A DNA stretch of 64,000 nucleotides, taken from Clostridiales bacterium. Lineage in GTDB: Bacteria > Bacillota > Clostridia > Lachnospirales > Cellulosilyticaceae. The stretch spans positions 1-64,000 of the forward strand of contig DYCF01000014.1 of the NCBI GenBank assembly GCA_019418225.1, read 5' to 3'. Shown here piece by piece: positions 15,855 through 25,513 of this stretch. The notes beneath the pieces are model-generated. The model was given only the letters and a program-made list of their open reading frames with translations, was not told where the DNA came from and made no database searches. Position numbers and translations under genes: made by a program. The number at the start of each line of letters is the position of its first letter. The stretch's first letter is position 1.

Positions 15855-16213
15855 AACAAATAGCAGCGTTAATTGATGTAGCCCTGGAAAGTCTTAAATT
15901 AGATGTGACCAGGGCATATAATCCAAATCCAAGTACAGATCCATATATTGTATATAATTGCATTACTAAGAGTCCTAATCTTTTTGGCAGCAATGCTGAA
16001 AAGACCAGGACTTTTTATATTGATGTAGATATTTATACCCAAGACGCAACGCTTATAGATGATGTTGCAGAGGAAGTTGAGAAGAAACTTAAAGAACATG
16101 GATTTAAATTTTTACCAAGTGGTGATTTGATGATTGAGGATGATATAACACCTACGGTATATCATGTACCACTTGAGTTTTCATACGAAAAGAGGATGTA
16201 TAATGGCAGATAG
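15851..16213 (+). CDS. minor tail protein, DUF3168-like tail terminator
   Basis: 120 aa, GTG start overlapping the preceding TGA. The PYIVYNCITKSP strand, FYIDVDIYTQDA and a C-terminal YHVPLEFSYEKRMY resemble tail-terminator proteins (DUF3168/gpU-like) that stop tube growth. Its last 11 bases overlap the tail-tube start. Confidence 0.7.
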   Translation: MKQIAALIDVALESLKLDVTRAYNPNPSTDPYIVYNCITKSPNLFGSNAEKTRTFYIDVDIYTQDATLIDDVAEEVEKKLKEHGFKFLPSGDLMIEDDITPTVYHVPLEFSYEKRMYNGR

Positions 16214-16799
16214 TGTTATTACAGGTTTAAGGGATTTAGTGTATTGTGTAATGAAAGATGATGCACAAGAAATTTATAATGCAGAAGTGAAGAAGTTTCC
16301 AGATGCAATTTTATGTAAAATTTCACCAAGTGCAAGTAGCGAAAAATTATATGCAAACAACAGGTTGAAAAAAGTATCAAACCGAATGAATGAGTTCAAC
16401 ATTGAGCTAGGATTTGCAAATATGACAGATGAAATTGAAGCAGATTTATTTGGACATGAAAGAGACCTTAATTTTGGTGGTGTTATCAAAAGAGACACGG
16501 ATGTTCCACCATTTGTTGCGATTGGTGGAGTAGGAACATGTGATGATGGAGAAGAAAAATTCTTTTGGCTTACAAAAATTTCTTTTGTCGAACCAGATGA
16601 TTCAGCACAAACAGATTCAAATAAAACAAATTATCAGACACCAACTATAAAGGGAAGTGGTTGTGCACGTATGCGAGATGGTGTGTGGAAACATTCGGTT
16701 ATGACAAGTGATGAAAATTTTACAAAAGAGAAGCAAGAAAAATATTTTGAAAAGCCATATGAATTACAGGAGAATCCAAGTAAATTACAGGAGGTGTAA
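16203..16799 (+). CDS. major tail tube protein, phi13/TP901 type
   Basis: 198 aa from the ATG at 16203, preceded by AAGAGGATG; an upstream in-frame ATG lies inside the previous gene and lacks a ribosome site. MADSVITGLRDLVYCVM at the start and FWLTKISFVEPDDS with a final phi13-type strand pattern are typical of Gram-positive siphovirus tube proteins. It polymerises around the tape measure. Confidence 0.85.
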   Translation: MADSVITGLRDLVYCVMKDDAQEIYNAEVKKFPDAILCKISPSASSEKLYANNRLKKVSNRMNEFNIELGFANMTDEIEADLFGHERDLNFGGVIKRDTDVPPFVAIGGVGTCDDGEEKFFWLTKISFVEPDDSAQTDSNKTNYQTPTIKGSGCARMRDGVWKHSVMTSDENFTKEKQEKYFEKPYELQENPSKLQEV

Positions 16800-16802
16800 A
16801 AA

Positions 16803-17267
16803 GTGGAGTTAGTATTAAAAGATAAAAAGGTACTTGAAAAAATTACTTTTCTAGAACATGAAAAAGAAAAAATCTTTGAAAATGCAATACTAGATTGTAG
16901 AGAAGTCAACGAACAAGAAGCTACAAGATTATCTGAAATTGATAAAAATGTAGCTTTTTTAAATGCACATATTGAAAAAACTTACGTATGTACACATTTA
17001 AATGGATTAATTTACAAAGAGTTCTTTGAGAAGTCAAATAAACTTGTAGGTGAAATTGATAAAGATTCATTAAATGAATTAATTGATTTTGTATGCAAAG
17101 TTTATGGTAACAAGTTTTCAATTGATGACTTCTTACAAGGAATTGAGTTAGATAAAGTATTGTCGACAATAGTATCTGTCTTTAATGAAACAGGTGCAAT
17201 GATTGTGAAAGACAAACAAAACATAGATAACTCATTACAAAAGGGTGGTAAAGCATCCCCTCAATGA
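16803..17267 (+). CDS. tail assembly chaperone (G-like)
   Basis: 154 aa, GTG start three bases after the tube stop, preceded by CAGGAGGTG. Acidic and helical, with no enzymatic motif. Size and place between tube and tape measure match the G component of the G/GT chaperone pair. The following frame overlaps its last 40 bases with no good start of its own, as expected for a frameshift product. Confidence 0.7.
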   Translation: MELVLKDKKVLEKITFLEHEKEKIFENAILDCREVNEQEATRLSEIDKNVAFLNAHIEKTYVCTHLNGLIYKEFFEKSNKLVGEIDKDSLNELIDFVCKVYGNKFSIDDFLQGIELDKVLSTIVSVFNETGAMIVKDKQNIDNSLQKGGKASPQ

Positions 17268-17460
17268 TGAACCCCTGGAAGATAGCATAAAGAGGATATT
17301 TATATCCTTAATGACAAAAGAGCTTTTACCAGGGGCAAAGAAGTTATCACTTAGCGAGATTTATGCTATGGATATACCTTATTATTTGCAGTTGGTAGAT
17401 TTTTATCACAACAATTATCAAAAGACAAATCAAGTTGTGATAGATCTAGTAGGGATATAG
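17245..17460 (+). CDS. T part of the tail assembly chaperone (frameshift extension)
   Basis: The frame is open from 17227 to 17460. Its only possible initiator near the overlap is a GTG at 17245 without a clear ribosome site. It is +1 (or -2) relative to the upstream chaperone, not the -1 of lambda. Candidate slip point: TCC-CCT-CAA-TGA (17256-17267), where the upstream stop follows a C-run. The 71-aa tail (FISLMTKELLPGAKKLSLSE) would be made as a fusion with G. Confidence 0.55.
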   Translation: MVKHPLNDEPLEDSIKRIFISLMTKELLPGAKKLSLSEIYAMDIPYYLQLVDFYHNNYQKTNQVVIDLVGI

Positions 17461-17476
17461 GGGAAGAGAAATATAT

Positions 17477-17512
17477 AAAAAGCATCTATTTTTAACGAAT
17501 AGGTGCTTTTTT
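17477..17512 (+). terminator. strong hairpin with T-run before the tape measure
   Basis: AAAAAGCATCTATT pairs with AATAGGTGCTTTTTT (one G-U) around a 7-nt loop. It looks like a complete intrinsic terminator within the late operon. It probably lowers tape-measure expression relative to head and tube genes. Confidence 0.8.
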
Positions 17513-17536
17513 AATTAAATTTAAGGGAGTGAGCAG

Positions 17537-20500
17537 ATGGCAGCTAATGAAGAAGTTGTAGGAATGGTTGTCAAACTTGCATCCGAATCTACAGATTTTC
17601 AAAATCAAATGAATACACTTAATAGGCAGATGAGAGTGCTACAGAGTGATTACAAAGCAACAGTATCAGCTTCTAAGGATTTTGATAATACACTAGATGG
17701 CAATAAAGCAAAGATAGAGTATCTATCAAAAGCGATTGAAACACAAGCTTCTATTGTAGAAGCACATTCAAGTAGAGTGGAAAAGACGAATGCAAAATTA
17801 AGTGATTTAGCACAGGCACAATCCACATTAAAAGAAAAGTTGGATGCAGCAAAATCTAGTTATCAAGATATCGTTGCAAGTCAGGGTGAAGAGTCAGAAG
17901 CAGCTCAAAAGCTTAAAGAAGAATTAAAAGACTTACAATCGGAGTATGACAAAGGTAATACAAAGATTAATAACACCGTTAAGACGTTAGATAATCAAAC
18001 AATTAATGTTAACAAAGCAAAAGAAAAGCTTAATGTATATAACAATGAATTAAGTGATACAAAAGAAAAACTTGAACAATTATCTAACCAAGGTTCTACA
18101 AGTAGTAGTGTTTTTGATGCAATGAAAGAAAAAATGAAGGATACAGCGAGTAACACAAAAATACTAGGTGTATCATTGACTGATTTGGTTGGCGGATTTA
18201 ATGGTGGAGAAGTTGCCAGTGTTGCCTTAGGAACAGCATTAGGAACGTTGGCAAGTGCGGGAATAGATATTGCTATACAAGCTTTTGTAAAACTAATAGC
18301 TTCAGTAGGTGAATTTATGGCAAGTGCAGTAGAAGTTGGTGCAACTTTTGAAGCACAAATGTCAAAAGTAAAAGCAATAAGTGGTGCAACAGAAGGTGAT
18401 ATGAGTAAGCTTACAAATGTAGCACGTGAATTTGGTTCATCAACACAATATAGTGCAACAGAAGCAGCACAAGCTTTAGAATATATGAGTTTGGCAGGAT
18501 GGAATGCACAGCAAAGCAGTGAAGCTTTAGGTGGTGTACTTGACTTAGCAGCAGCATCTGCAATGGAATTATCAAAGGCATCAGATGTTGTTACAGACTA
18601 CTTAACAGCCTTTAACTTAGAAGCGGATCAAGCAGGGCATTTAGCAGACGTAATGGCCTATGCAATGTCGCATAGTAATACAAGCACAGAGCAACTTGCT
18701 GAAGCCTATAAGAATTGTGCAAGTACTGCAGCTACATTTGGAATGTCGCTTGAAGAGACTACTGCATGGCTTGGGAAAATGGCTGATAGTGGATTAAAAG
18801 CAGGAGAAGCAGGAACAACTTTAAATGCAATTCTTGCTAGAATTTATGGTCAAAATGATAATGCTGTTGGTGCACTTAAAGAATATAACATTGCTATTTT
18901 TGATGCTATGGGCAACGCAAGAGAATTTACAGATATTATGGAAGATATGCAAGTGGCTATGTCTAACATGACAGATGAACAAAAAGATTTATTTATGAAA
19001 TCAGTAGCTGGTACAAACCAATTATCAGGTTTTGCGATTATGTGCAATACAGCAACTTCAGAGGTAGACAAATTGGCCAATGCAATGGCAAATTCAGCAG
19101 GTACAGCATCTAAAATGGCACAAACTATGAATGATAATGTGGCAGGTCTTAAGACTTCTATTGATTCTAAGTTATCAGATATAAAAATTAGTCTATATAA
19201 TAACATTGAGCCTATTCTAAAAGCTATATTATCCATGGTAAATACAATTTTAAATGGATTAACACAGTTTTTAGAACCAATAACTAGTTTGAGCAATGCT
19301 ATAGGAGCACCGCTTGCAACAGTAATTAGCTCTATTATGAGGATTATAGAACTTCTGCAAAATACATTAATACCTCTTTTTTCAGGCCCAATATCTCTTA
19401 TTACATCAGTTATTAGAACGATTGGTACTGGGCTACAAAACATTTATAGCATCATAGATACAATATGTTCAGGCATAGAGAGCTTTGTAGAACCAGTTGT
19501 TAATGCATTAAAAAATATTGGACATGGTATTGAAAATGTTTTTTCATCATTAAGTAACTTTGCAGATTTTGTAACAAAAATTATTGAAACGATTAATGTA
19601 TTTATTGAGCAATTAGTAAGTAAATGGGGGGACTTAGTAGGTGTTATCACAAGTGCAGCACAGTTTGATATGAGTGGACTTGTAACACATTTCAATAGTT
19701 TAAAGAATACATTTTCGGATATGTCAGGAGCAATGAAATCTGTTTGGAATGGTAGTGTGAAAGATATTAATTCAATGACAAGTGAATTAGAGAGTAACAC
19801 AAAACAATCGTTCAGTAATATAGCAGATGCATGTGGATTGGGTGCAAGTCATGTGTTTAGTAGTTTTGAAGAAATGTATAGTAATATTCAAAAACTTGAT
19901 AATGATACATTTGGCCAACTTAAAGAAAATGCAAATGAGTATTTTAATGAATATGAACTAAAAATGAAAGTTTTAGACCAATATGAATCTGATACATTAC
20001 AAGAACGTATGAAAAAATGGGAAGAGTCCCACAAGAGCATGGAAGGCTCTATGAACTACTATATTCAAAAAGCAGAATACCAGGCAAAACAAGAAGAAAG
20101 GTTGGCAAGAGAAACTTCTAGTAAACGTGAGCAAATCGAAACATCTTATACAAGTAAACTTGAAAAAGAATTACAAACTAGAAGTGATTCATTAAATAAT
20201 TATGCAAATAAAGCATATCAAATGGATTATACATCATTTGCAGAGAACGAAGAAAAGAAAACAAAAAAGGTACAAGAAGAAGTGGAAAAACGCAATAAAC
20301 TAGGTAATAGCTCGGGTGTTGGAAGTATTCTGTCTGGTCTTATAAAAAGCTATGCAGTAGGCACACAGTTTCACTCTGGTGGACTGGCCATTGTGGGAGA
20401 TGATGCCAATGGACATGGTGAGCTAGTTAACATGAGAGCTGGCAGTCAAGTACATAGAAACGAAGAATCAAAAAGCATGTTGAAAGCAGCAAATAAAGAC

Positions 20501-20602
20501 ATTGAAGTATTATTAGCAGCAACACTAAATGAAATTAGATCACTTAAGCAACAGCAAACACAAACATATTATAGAGAGATAGCTGAAATGGGTCTTATTT
20601 AG
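17537..20602 (+). CDS. tape measure protein, TP901 family
   Basis: 1021 aa. Residues 1-200 are a coiled coil. About 265-500 is the TP901 core, recognisable by TQYSATEAAQALEYMSLAGW, MSHSNTSTEQLAEAYKNCA and AGEAGTTLNAILARI. About 540-720 carries hydrophobic, potentially membrane-active segments. The rest is coiled coil plus a Gly/His hinge (GTQFHSGGLAIVGDD). At roughly 0.15 nm per residue it predicts a tail near 150 nm. RBS GGGAGTGAG. Confidence 0.95.
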   Translation: MAANEEVVGMVVKLASESTDFQNQMNTLNRQMRVLQSDYKATVSASKDFDNTLDGNKAKIEYLSKAIETQASIVEAHSSRVEKTNAKLSDLAQAQSTLKEKLDAAKSSYQDIVASQGEESEAAQKLKEELKDLQSEYDKGNTKINNTVKTLDNQTINVNKAKEKLNVYNNELSDTKEKLEQLSNQGSTSSSVFDAMKEKMKDTASNTKILGVSLTDLVGGFNGGEVASVALGTALGTLASAGIDIAIQAFVKLIASVGEFMASAVEVGATFEAQMSKVKAISGATEGDMSKLTNVAREFGSSTQYSATEAAQALEYMSLAGWNAQQSSEALGGVLDLAAASAMELSKASDVVTDYLTAFNLEADQAGHLADVMAYAMSHSNTSTEQLAEAYKNCASTAATFGMSLEETTAWLGKMADSGLKAGEAGTTLNAILARIYGQNDNAVGALKEYNIAIFDAMGNAREFTDIMEDMQVAMSNMTDEQKDLFMKSVAGTNQLSGFAIMCNTATSEVDKLANAMANSAGTASKMAQTMNDNVAGLKTSIDSKLSDIKISLYNNIEPILKAILSMVNTILNGLTQFLEPITSLSNAIGAPLATVISSIMRIIELLQNTLIPLFSGPISLITSVIRTIGTGLQNIYSIIDTICSGIESFVEPVVNALKNIGHGIENVFSSLSNFADFVTKIIETINVFIEQLVSKWGDLVGVITSAAQFDMSGLVTHFNSLKNTFSDMSGAMKSVWNGSVKDINSMTSELESNTKQSFSNIADACGLGASHVFSSFEEMYSNIQKLDNDTFGQLKENANEYFNEYELKMKVLDQYESDTLQERMKKWEESHKSMEGSMNYYIQKAEYQAKQEERLARETSSKREQIETSYTSKLEKELQTRSDSLNNYANKAYQMDYTSFAENEEKKTKKVQEEVEKRNKLGNSSGVGSILSGLIKSYAVGTQFHSGGLAIVGDDANGHGELVNMRAGSQVHRNEESKSMLKAANKDIEVLLAATLNEIRSLKQQQTQTYYREIAEMGLI

Positions 20603-20616
20603 AAAGGTGGTGTAAA

Positions 20617-22602
20617 ATGTCAGTAGTTACAAAACAAATACCTTTTAGCGAAATATTACGTTATTCTTATGGATATATTTGTCCGTATAGTAATTATGAA
20701 AAATATTGGAGATGGCAAAAAGATAATGCTGAACTAAGGATGGATACTGGATCTAGCGGAAGGTTGATAAAAACAGTTTTTGCTATACCAGAAGAGTACA
20801 AATATTTTAAGACAAGACTATATGTCAATATTTCACAAACTATATATGTGGAAACATTAAAAGAACCGCTTACAAATGTTGAAAATAAAGAAAATAATGT
20901 AGTATATAATAATGAAGGATGGTTTTTGAGTGTAGGGGACACATTACAAACAAGTAAAAATAGCAATCTTGCAGTCACAGAATTACCATATAACGCAAAT
21001 GGCTATCAGATAGCATTAAAGTCTTATTATAGTGGGAATACATTCAACATAAATGATAGTTATTTAGAAGTTGATGTAGTAGAACCGAAGGCAATAAACT
21101 TTGAAGTGACTGGTACGAGTATTGATGAAATTATTACGTGTACATGGTGTAATGAAGATGTAGCAAATTGGAAAATTGAAGTCATTAAAGATAATCAAGT
21201 TGTATGTATAAAAACTGGTACCGATGAGGAAATATCAACTTTTAAACAAGGTGATTTAAAGGTTACTGGAAATGTCGTTTTTAAACTTACTGTATATAAT
21301 GAAGTGTATAGCAATAGCTATGAAAAAGAAATTGAGTTAACAGGCACACATGTAAAATTATTTGCAATTGAACCCTCTATTACACCACAAAAACTATATG
21401 AACCGATTATAATCAAAGTTTCAGGTGAAAATATGAGTGAAGTACTTATTGAGTGCACACAAAATAATGTTGTTAAATATTCAAAAATGATACAAGGAAA
21501 CAATCTAAAAGATATTACAACAACAGTACTTGCATATACATTCACAAGTGGAAGTGTAGCAATTAAAGTAACAGCAAATTATAAGGGAACTTATTACTCT
21601 AATACAACAACACAAACTGTTAAATTTACAGCATATGGACCACCTAACACACCTGTTTTAGAATATCAGCAAGAGTATGCTACACCTTGTCCAGTTATTT
21701 CATGGCATTTAGATCCTGAGCAAATTCAATTTGAAGTTGTTTTAAATGGTACAGTTGTACAAAATGCATATTCAAGCAAAATACATCAATATGCATGTAT
21801 AGATTTACAAAATAATACCTATAACACTATTAAAGTGCGCATAAAAAATGCTTATAATGAATGGTCAGAATATGCAACAGCAACATTTCTTGTCCAGTTT
21901 GCAGAACTGAATGAGCCAGTTGTAAGTACATATGTTGATATGCAAAAAGCGTGTATTACAATTATTTTTTCAAGTGAAGAACAAGAATTATTTTTAAAGC
22001 ATGCCATATATCGTAAAAAGCAAAATGAAACAACATGGCAAAAAATAAAAGATAATTTACCATATGCATCTAAATATAGTGATTATGGTTGCAGTAGTAA
22101 TGTTGTTTATGAGTATAAAGTGAGAGCTATTTCAACACTTGGAACATTTAAAGATAGCGATATTATACAAGGAAAAGTATTGTTTGAGGGTCGTGTATTA
22201 AGTGTTCCAGGAACAGATACACATATTACTTTAACAAACTTTGAAACAATACAAGATTCATTAGCAGAGATTACATTCAATAGCAGTAGTTCATATCTTG
22301 CAATTTGTGGCTTATCAGTTCCTAAGCAGGTAAAGACAAGAGACAGGTATAAAACATTTGCATGTAGATGTTGTTGTGAAACACAAGCGGAATATGAACA
22401 ATTTTTAGCATTAGAAGATGAAGAGATTCTATTGTATAGGGATGGAAAAGGTGAAGCTTTTTATTGTACGATCCAAATAACAAGTACAATAGATTCGATG
22501 AATTACTACAAGTACATTAATTTTGTGGTAACAGAGACTTATTATTCGGGGGTGGAATATGATAAGCCAGTCTATTTTGGATATTCTAAGCGAGAGTGGT
22601 AG
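20617..22602 (+). CDS. distal tail / baseplate protein with fibronectin-like repeats
   Basis: 661 aa following AAAGGTGG. The first 150 residues look like a galectin-type Gram-positive tail protein (Tyr/Trp-rich, strand-rich). Residues about 160-520 contain four or five beta-sandwich repeats of fibronectin/Ig type (e.g. TPVLEYQQEYATPCPVISWH). The C-terminus has a cluster of cysteines (CRCCCE). It likely sits at the tail tip and contributes to host binding. Confidence 0.65.
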   Translation: MSVVTKQIPFSEILRYSYGYICPYSNYEKYWRWQKDNAELRMDTGSSGRLIKTVFAIPEEYKYFKTRLYVNISQTIYVETLKEPLTNVENKENNVVYNNEGWFLSVGDTLQTSKNSNLAVTELPYNANGYQIALKSYYSGNTFNINDSYLEVDVVEPKAINFEVTGTSIDEIITCTWCNEDVANWKIEVIKDNQVVCIKTGTDEEISTFKQGDLKVTGNVVFKLTVYNEVYSNSYEKEIELTGTHVKLFAIEPSITPQKLYEPIIIKVSGENMSEVLIECTQNNVVKYSKMIQGNNLKDITTTVLAYTFTSGSVAIKVTANYKGTYYSNTTTQTVKFTAYGPPNTPVLEYQQEYATPCPVISWHLDPEQIQFEVVLNGTVVQNAYSSKIHQYACIDLQNNTYNTIKVRIKNAYNEWSEYATATFLVQFAELNEPVVSTYVDMQKACITIIFSSEEQELFLKHAIYRKKQNETTWQKIKDNLPYASKYSDYGCSSNVVYEYKVRAISTLGTFKDSDIIQGKVLFEGRVLSVPGTDTHITLTNFETIQDSLAEITFNSSSSYLAICGLSVPKQVKTRDRYKTFACRCCCETQAEYEQFLALEDEEILLYRDGKGEAFYCTIQITSTIDSMNYYKYINFVVTETYYSGVEYDKPVYFGYSKREW

Positions 22603-23629
22603 AAAGAATTGGTTTACATTTCAGCTCTTAGATAAAAATGAACATGTAAAAATAGAAAAACTGGAGTGCGTAGAGAGTTTCTCAATTACATACTCCAGTT
22701 TTAGTGATATAAGAAGTACAGCAAGTTTTAATATATCTGAAGAACCTAGCATTTGTTATACAGGGGATATGATCAAGGTAACGCTTCATACATATGTAAG
22801 AAATACCTATTTATCTATTCCACTTGGTGTATTTGTACTGGAAAAAGGCAGTGGTGAGAAGAATGGTAATACAACAAGTATATTAACAGATACAGCAACG
22901 GTTAGTGGTTACTCAAAGTTGAATTTATATAAATATGATAAGTTCCAAGATGACTATGAAATAAATAACGGTACTACTATTTATGATGAAATAATACGTT
23001 TGTTAAATACACAAAATGTAAAAATCCCAGCATCATCTAAACAATTAAGAAATAATAAGGTTTTTGAAATGAATACAACAAAACTTGAAGCAATTAATTA
23101 CTTATTAGATGCGTTAGGATATACTTCATTAGGAGTTGATGGTGATGGCTATTTTACAGCAGCACCTTATGTCTTACCACAAGACAAAGAAATAACTTTT
23201 GAATTTACAGATGAAGTGAACCAAATTACATTAGAGCAATTTCAATATACGATTAACACCTCTGAAGTATATAACATATTCACTGGCTATAATTCAGAGC
23301 TTGGCTTGAAATATACCTATGTGAACGATCGTGCAGATAGTGCTATTAGTACCACTAACTGGTTTAATCGTTGCGATGAGCCAGAAGAATTTCAAGAAGT
23401 AAGCAATGCTATAGAACTGCAATCAAAAGTCAAAGAAAAAGCAGCACGCAGCTCTCAAAAATATTGCACAGTAACCTTTAAATCGTTATTAATTCCACCG
23501 CTTAATGATTTAGAAGCAGTACTGTTTAAGAATCAAAAAATAAATATGAAAGCCGAGTGGACAGGCTTCTCAATTAATTCAAATGAACCGTATATGCAAC
23601 ACACAATAAGGCAGGTGATGTATTTGTGA
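22559..23629 (+). CDS. tail hub protein (DUF5048-like)
   Basis: 356 aa, ATG after GGGGGTGG, overlapping the previous gene by 44 bp. FTFQLLDKNE...ESFSITYSSFSDIRSTASFNI and VFVLEKGSG...TVSGYSKL are typical of baseplate hub/tail-associated proteins of Clostridia phages. The beta-rich N-terminal domain resembles a gp27-like hub. It should be the orifice connecting tube and tip. Confidence 0.7.
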   Translation: MISQSILDILSESGRKNWFTFQLLDKNEHVKIEKLECVESFSITYSSFSDIRSTASFNISEEPSICYTGDMIKVTLHTYVRNTYLSIPLGVFVLEKGSGEKNGNTTSILTDTATVSGYSKLNLYKYDKFQDDYEINNGTTIYDEIIRLLNTQNVKIPASSKQLRNNKVFEMNTTKLEAINYLLDALGYTSLGVDGDGYFTAAPYVLPQDKEITFEFTDEVNQITLEQFQYTINTSEVYNIFTGYNSELGLKYTYVNDRADSAISTTNWFNRCDEPEEFQEVSNAIELQSKVKEKAARSSQKYCTVTFKSLLIPPLNDLEAVLFKNQKINMKAEWTGFSINSNEPYMQHTIRQVMYL

Positions 23630-23853
23630 TCAGTATGTATGAGAAAATCTTAAAAAAAGTAAAAATAGAGTTAAAGCAATTTTCATCTACCTATGCAACA
23701 GTTACACAAATTAAGCCATTAATGGTAGTAATGCCATACTCAAATACACCAATAGCAGCACAAAAATTTCAACATGTGAGTGTCGGCCTAGGTGATACTG
23801 TAAGTATAAAAAAAATAAATGGTAATTATATTGTAGAAGGAGTGATTTCATGA
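23626..23853 (+). CDS. small baseplate protein, 75 aa
   Basis: GTG at 23626 overlaps the previous stop; an ATG at 23635 is an alternative. The all-beta pattern with VTQIKPLMVVMPYSNTPIA and LGDTVSIKKINGNYIVEGVI suggests an OB-like barrel such as those in tail spikes or hub plugs. AGGTG at 23613 fits either start. Coupled by ATGA overlap to the next gene. Confidence 0.55.
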   Translation: MISMYEKILKKVKIELKQFSSTYATVTQIKPLMVVMPYSNTPIAAQKFQHVSVGLGDTVSIKKINGNYIVEGVIS

Positions 23854-24419
23854 ATATAGATGGGAGCATCATGTTGCCGGTCAGTTGTATACTTGAAAAA
23901 AATCTTCCTGAAAAGATAATAGGAAATCAGTGGTACATAACAGTAAAAAATAAAAATGATACAGTAGGCAAGTTGTGGGTGCCAAATAGTGACGGATTGC
24001 CTGTTTGTATGTGTGATTCACCAGTAATAGATTTAATAAAAGATCAAATCAATGTTTTAGAAGATAGTCCTAATTTTACAGGAAGCCCTAAGATACAGGG
24101 GCAACAAATAGCCGTCAAAGATACAATAGTTGAAATTTGGAGCGGAAACATTGTAAATGGTACTATAACATTATCTGAAAAAATAACTAACTTTAATAGA
24201 ATTGACCTACACACACAACCAGCTGGAGGTTATGGTTACACAGCGTATAGTTTTGACAGGGGGCAACATGGATGGAAATTACAAACAAACACAAAGTATG
24301 CAATACCTATAGCTACAGGTAAGGGATTAGACATTGTATTTTCTGATGATGGTATGAGTGCTACAGTATCTAATAATACAGGTATTTTAAGACGTATCTT
24401 TGCATTTAAAAAGGGGTAA
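23850..24419 (+). CDS. tail fibre / receptor-binding-like protein, 189 aa
   Basis: Starts in an ATGA overlap. Residues about 70-95 hold the short P-x-F-T-G-S-P pattern common in phage fibre shafts. The C-terminal half (GYTAYSFDRGQHGWKLQTNT...LDIVFSDDGMSATVSN) is Gly/aromatic-rich beta structure typical of a head domain. This is the most variable-looking tail gene and a probable host-binding protein; inference. Confidence 0.55.
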   Translation: MNIDGSIMLPVSCILEKNLPEKIIGNQWYITVKNKNDTVGKLWVPNSDGLPVCMCDSPVIDLIKDQINVLEDSPNFTGSPKIQGQQIAVKDTIVEIWSGNIVNGTITLSEKITNFNRIDLHTQPAGGYGYTAYSFDRGQHGWKLQTNTKYAIPIATGKGLDIVFSDDGMSATVSNNTGILRRIFAFKKG

Positions 24420-24425
24420 TTAATT

Positions 24426-24743
24426 GTGATAATTTATGCGGAATTAAACGAAAACAAAGTGATTATGAGTTATGCTAGTAACAAAGACTTAATTAGAAAG
24501 ATAGAGATAGAAACAGACATTGATCTAAACACTATTGATATTGTGGAAAATTATAAACTAGAAGATGGAAAGCTCATAGAACTAACTGACGAAGAAAAAG
24601 AAGCTAATAAAATAGATATTTGTCCAGGTAAAACAGTAGAAGAACGTCTATTGGAAGCAGAAATAGAAAATAAAAAATTAAAGCAGCATCAAGAATTTAT
24701 TGAGGAATGCTTAATGGAAATGGCACAAATTGTTTATAGTTAA
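24426..24743 (+). CDS. small tail-associated protein, 105 aa
   Basis: GTG start seven bases after the fibre gene. The first 60 residues are strand-rich, the last 45 a helical segment beginning TVEERLLEAEIENKKLKQHQ. That helical end is typical of short proteins following fibre genes in Clostridia phages. Function unknown; a fibre chaperone is possible. Confidence 0.55.
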   Translation: MIIYAELNENKVIMSYASNKDLIRKIEIETDIDLNTIDIVENYKLEDGKLIELTDEEKEANKIDICPGKTVEERLLEAEIENKKLKQHQEFIEECLMEMAQIVYS

Positions 24744-24769
24744 AATGCATAAAAGGATGGTAAATACAT

Positions 24770-24937
24770 ATGGCAAAGTTGTTCGCACAAAAAATTATCT
24801 TAGGGAAAATAACATTTGAGGATGTACCAACAAAACTGAAAGAAGAAGTGGCAAAAATTCTTATAGAAGAATGTGATATGCCTGAGCTTGTTACAAATAA
24901 AGAATATCTTCCTAAAGAAGAAGCTGTACAAAAATAA
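24770..24937 (+). CDS. XkdX/CD1375-like small protein, 55 aa
   Basis: ATG after AAAGGATGG. The pattern M-A-x-L-F-A-x-x-I-I-x-G-K-I-T-F-E-D-V-P-x-x-L-K matches the short CD1375-type proteins that end tail operons just before holin genes. Function unknown in the family. Followed by a terminator. Confidence 0.7.
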   Translation: MAKLFAQKIILGKITFEDVPTKLKEEVAKILIEECDMPELVTNKEYLPKEEAVQK

Positions 24938-24973
24938 TAAAAGAATAATTTGAAACTACATAAGTCATAAGAA

Positions 24974-25006
24974 AGCACCTTTAAGAACGAAAAAGGTGTT
25001 ATTTTT
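24974..25006 (+). terminator. intrinsic terminator ending the tail operon
   Basis: AGCACCTTT pairs with AAAGGTGTT around a 10-nt loop, followed by ATTTTTATG. It separates the tail genes from the lysis genes; about 150 bases without a gene follow before the next start. Confidence 0.75.
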
Positions 25007-25159
25007 ATGCCTTTTGTACACAAAAATAACCCAAAAGATTACTAAATACATTATTAATCACCTGTTAGAAGGCATTAATCACTAAAAGGGTGAAAAAGGG
25101 TTCTTTTATGTTCACATAGATTATTTTAGATTATTAATATTAATTAGGAGGTTTTATTC

Positions 25160-25510
25160 ATGGAGGTATTTGAAATTATAGTGACGACTTTGGGTGGTGG
25201 TACAGCTATCTTGGCATCTGTAAAAGGTGCTATAAAATATGCGACTACTCGAATGGAAATCTACAAAGAACAAGCTCGTCAAGAACGAGAAGAAGATCGT
25301 AAAGAGCGAGCTGAACATAACGAGAGATTGTTGGCTCAAATTGATAAGCGAGATGAAACCAATCAAACCTTACTTAAGACTAATATGGAGTTAGCAGAAG
25401 GTTATCGCATCTTAGCTAATGAACATAGTGTAAAGATTAATCGTGTTGAAAACACAGTGCTTGTTATGGATGAAAAACTTAACACTTTATTAGAAAGAGA
25501 GAAAGAGTAA
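25160..25510 (+). CDS. holin candidate, 116 aa
   Basis: One hydrophobic segment at residues about 4-26 (FEIIVTTLGGGTAILASVKG), then a strongly charged coiled-coil tail rich in Arg/Glu. One membrane segment plus a long cytoplasmic coiled coil, directly before the endolysin, suggests a holin or a lysis accessory protein. It is not an obvious member of a named holin family. RBS AGGAGG before the ATG. Confidence 0.55.
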   Translation: MEVFEIIVTTLGGGTAILASVKGAIKYATTRMEIYKEQARQEREEDRKERAEHNERLLAQIDKRDETNQTLLKTNMELAEGYRILANEHSVKINRVENTVLVMDEKLNTLLEREKE

Positions 25511-25513
25511 AAT

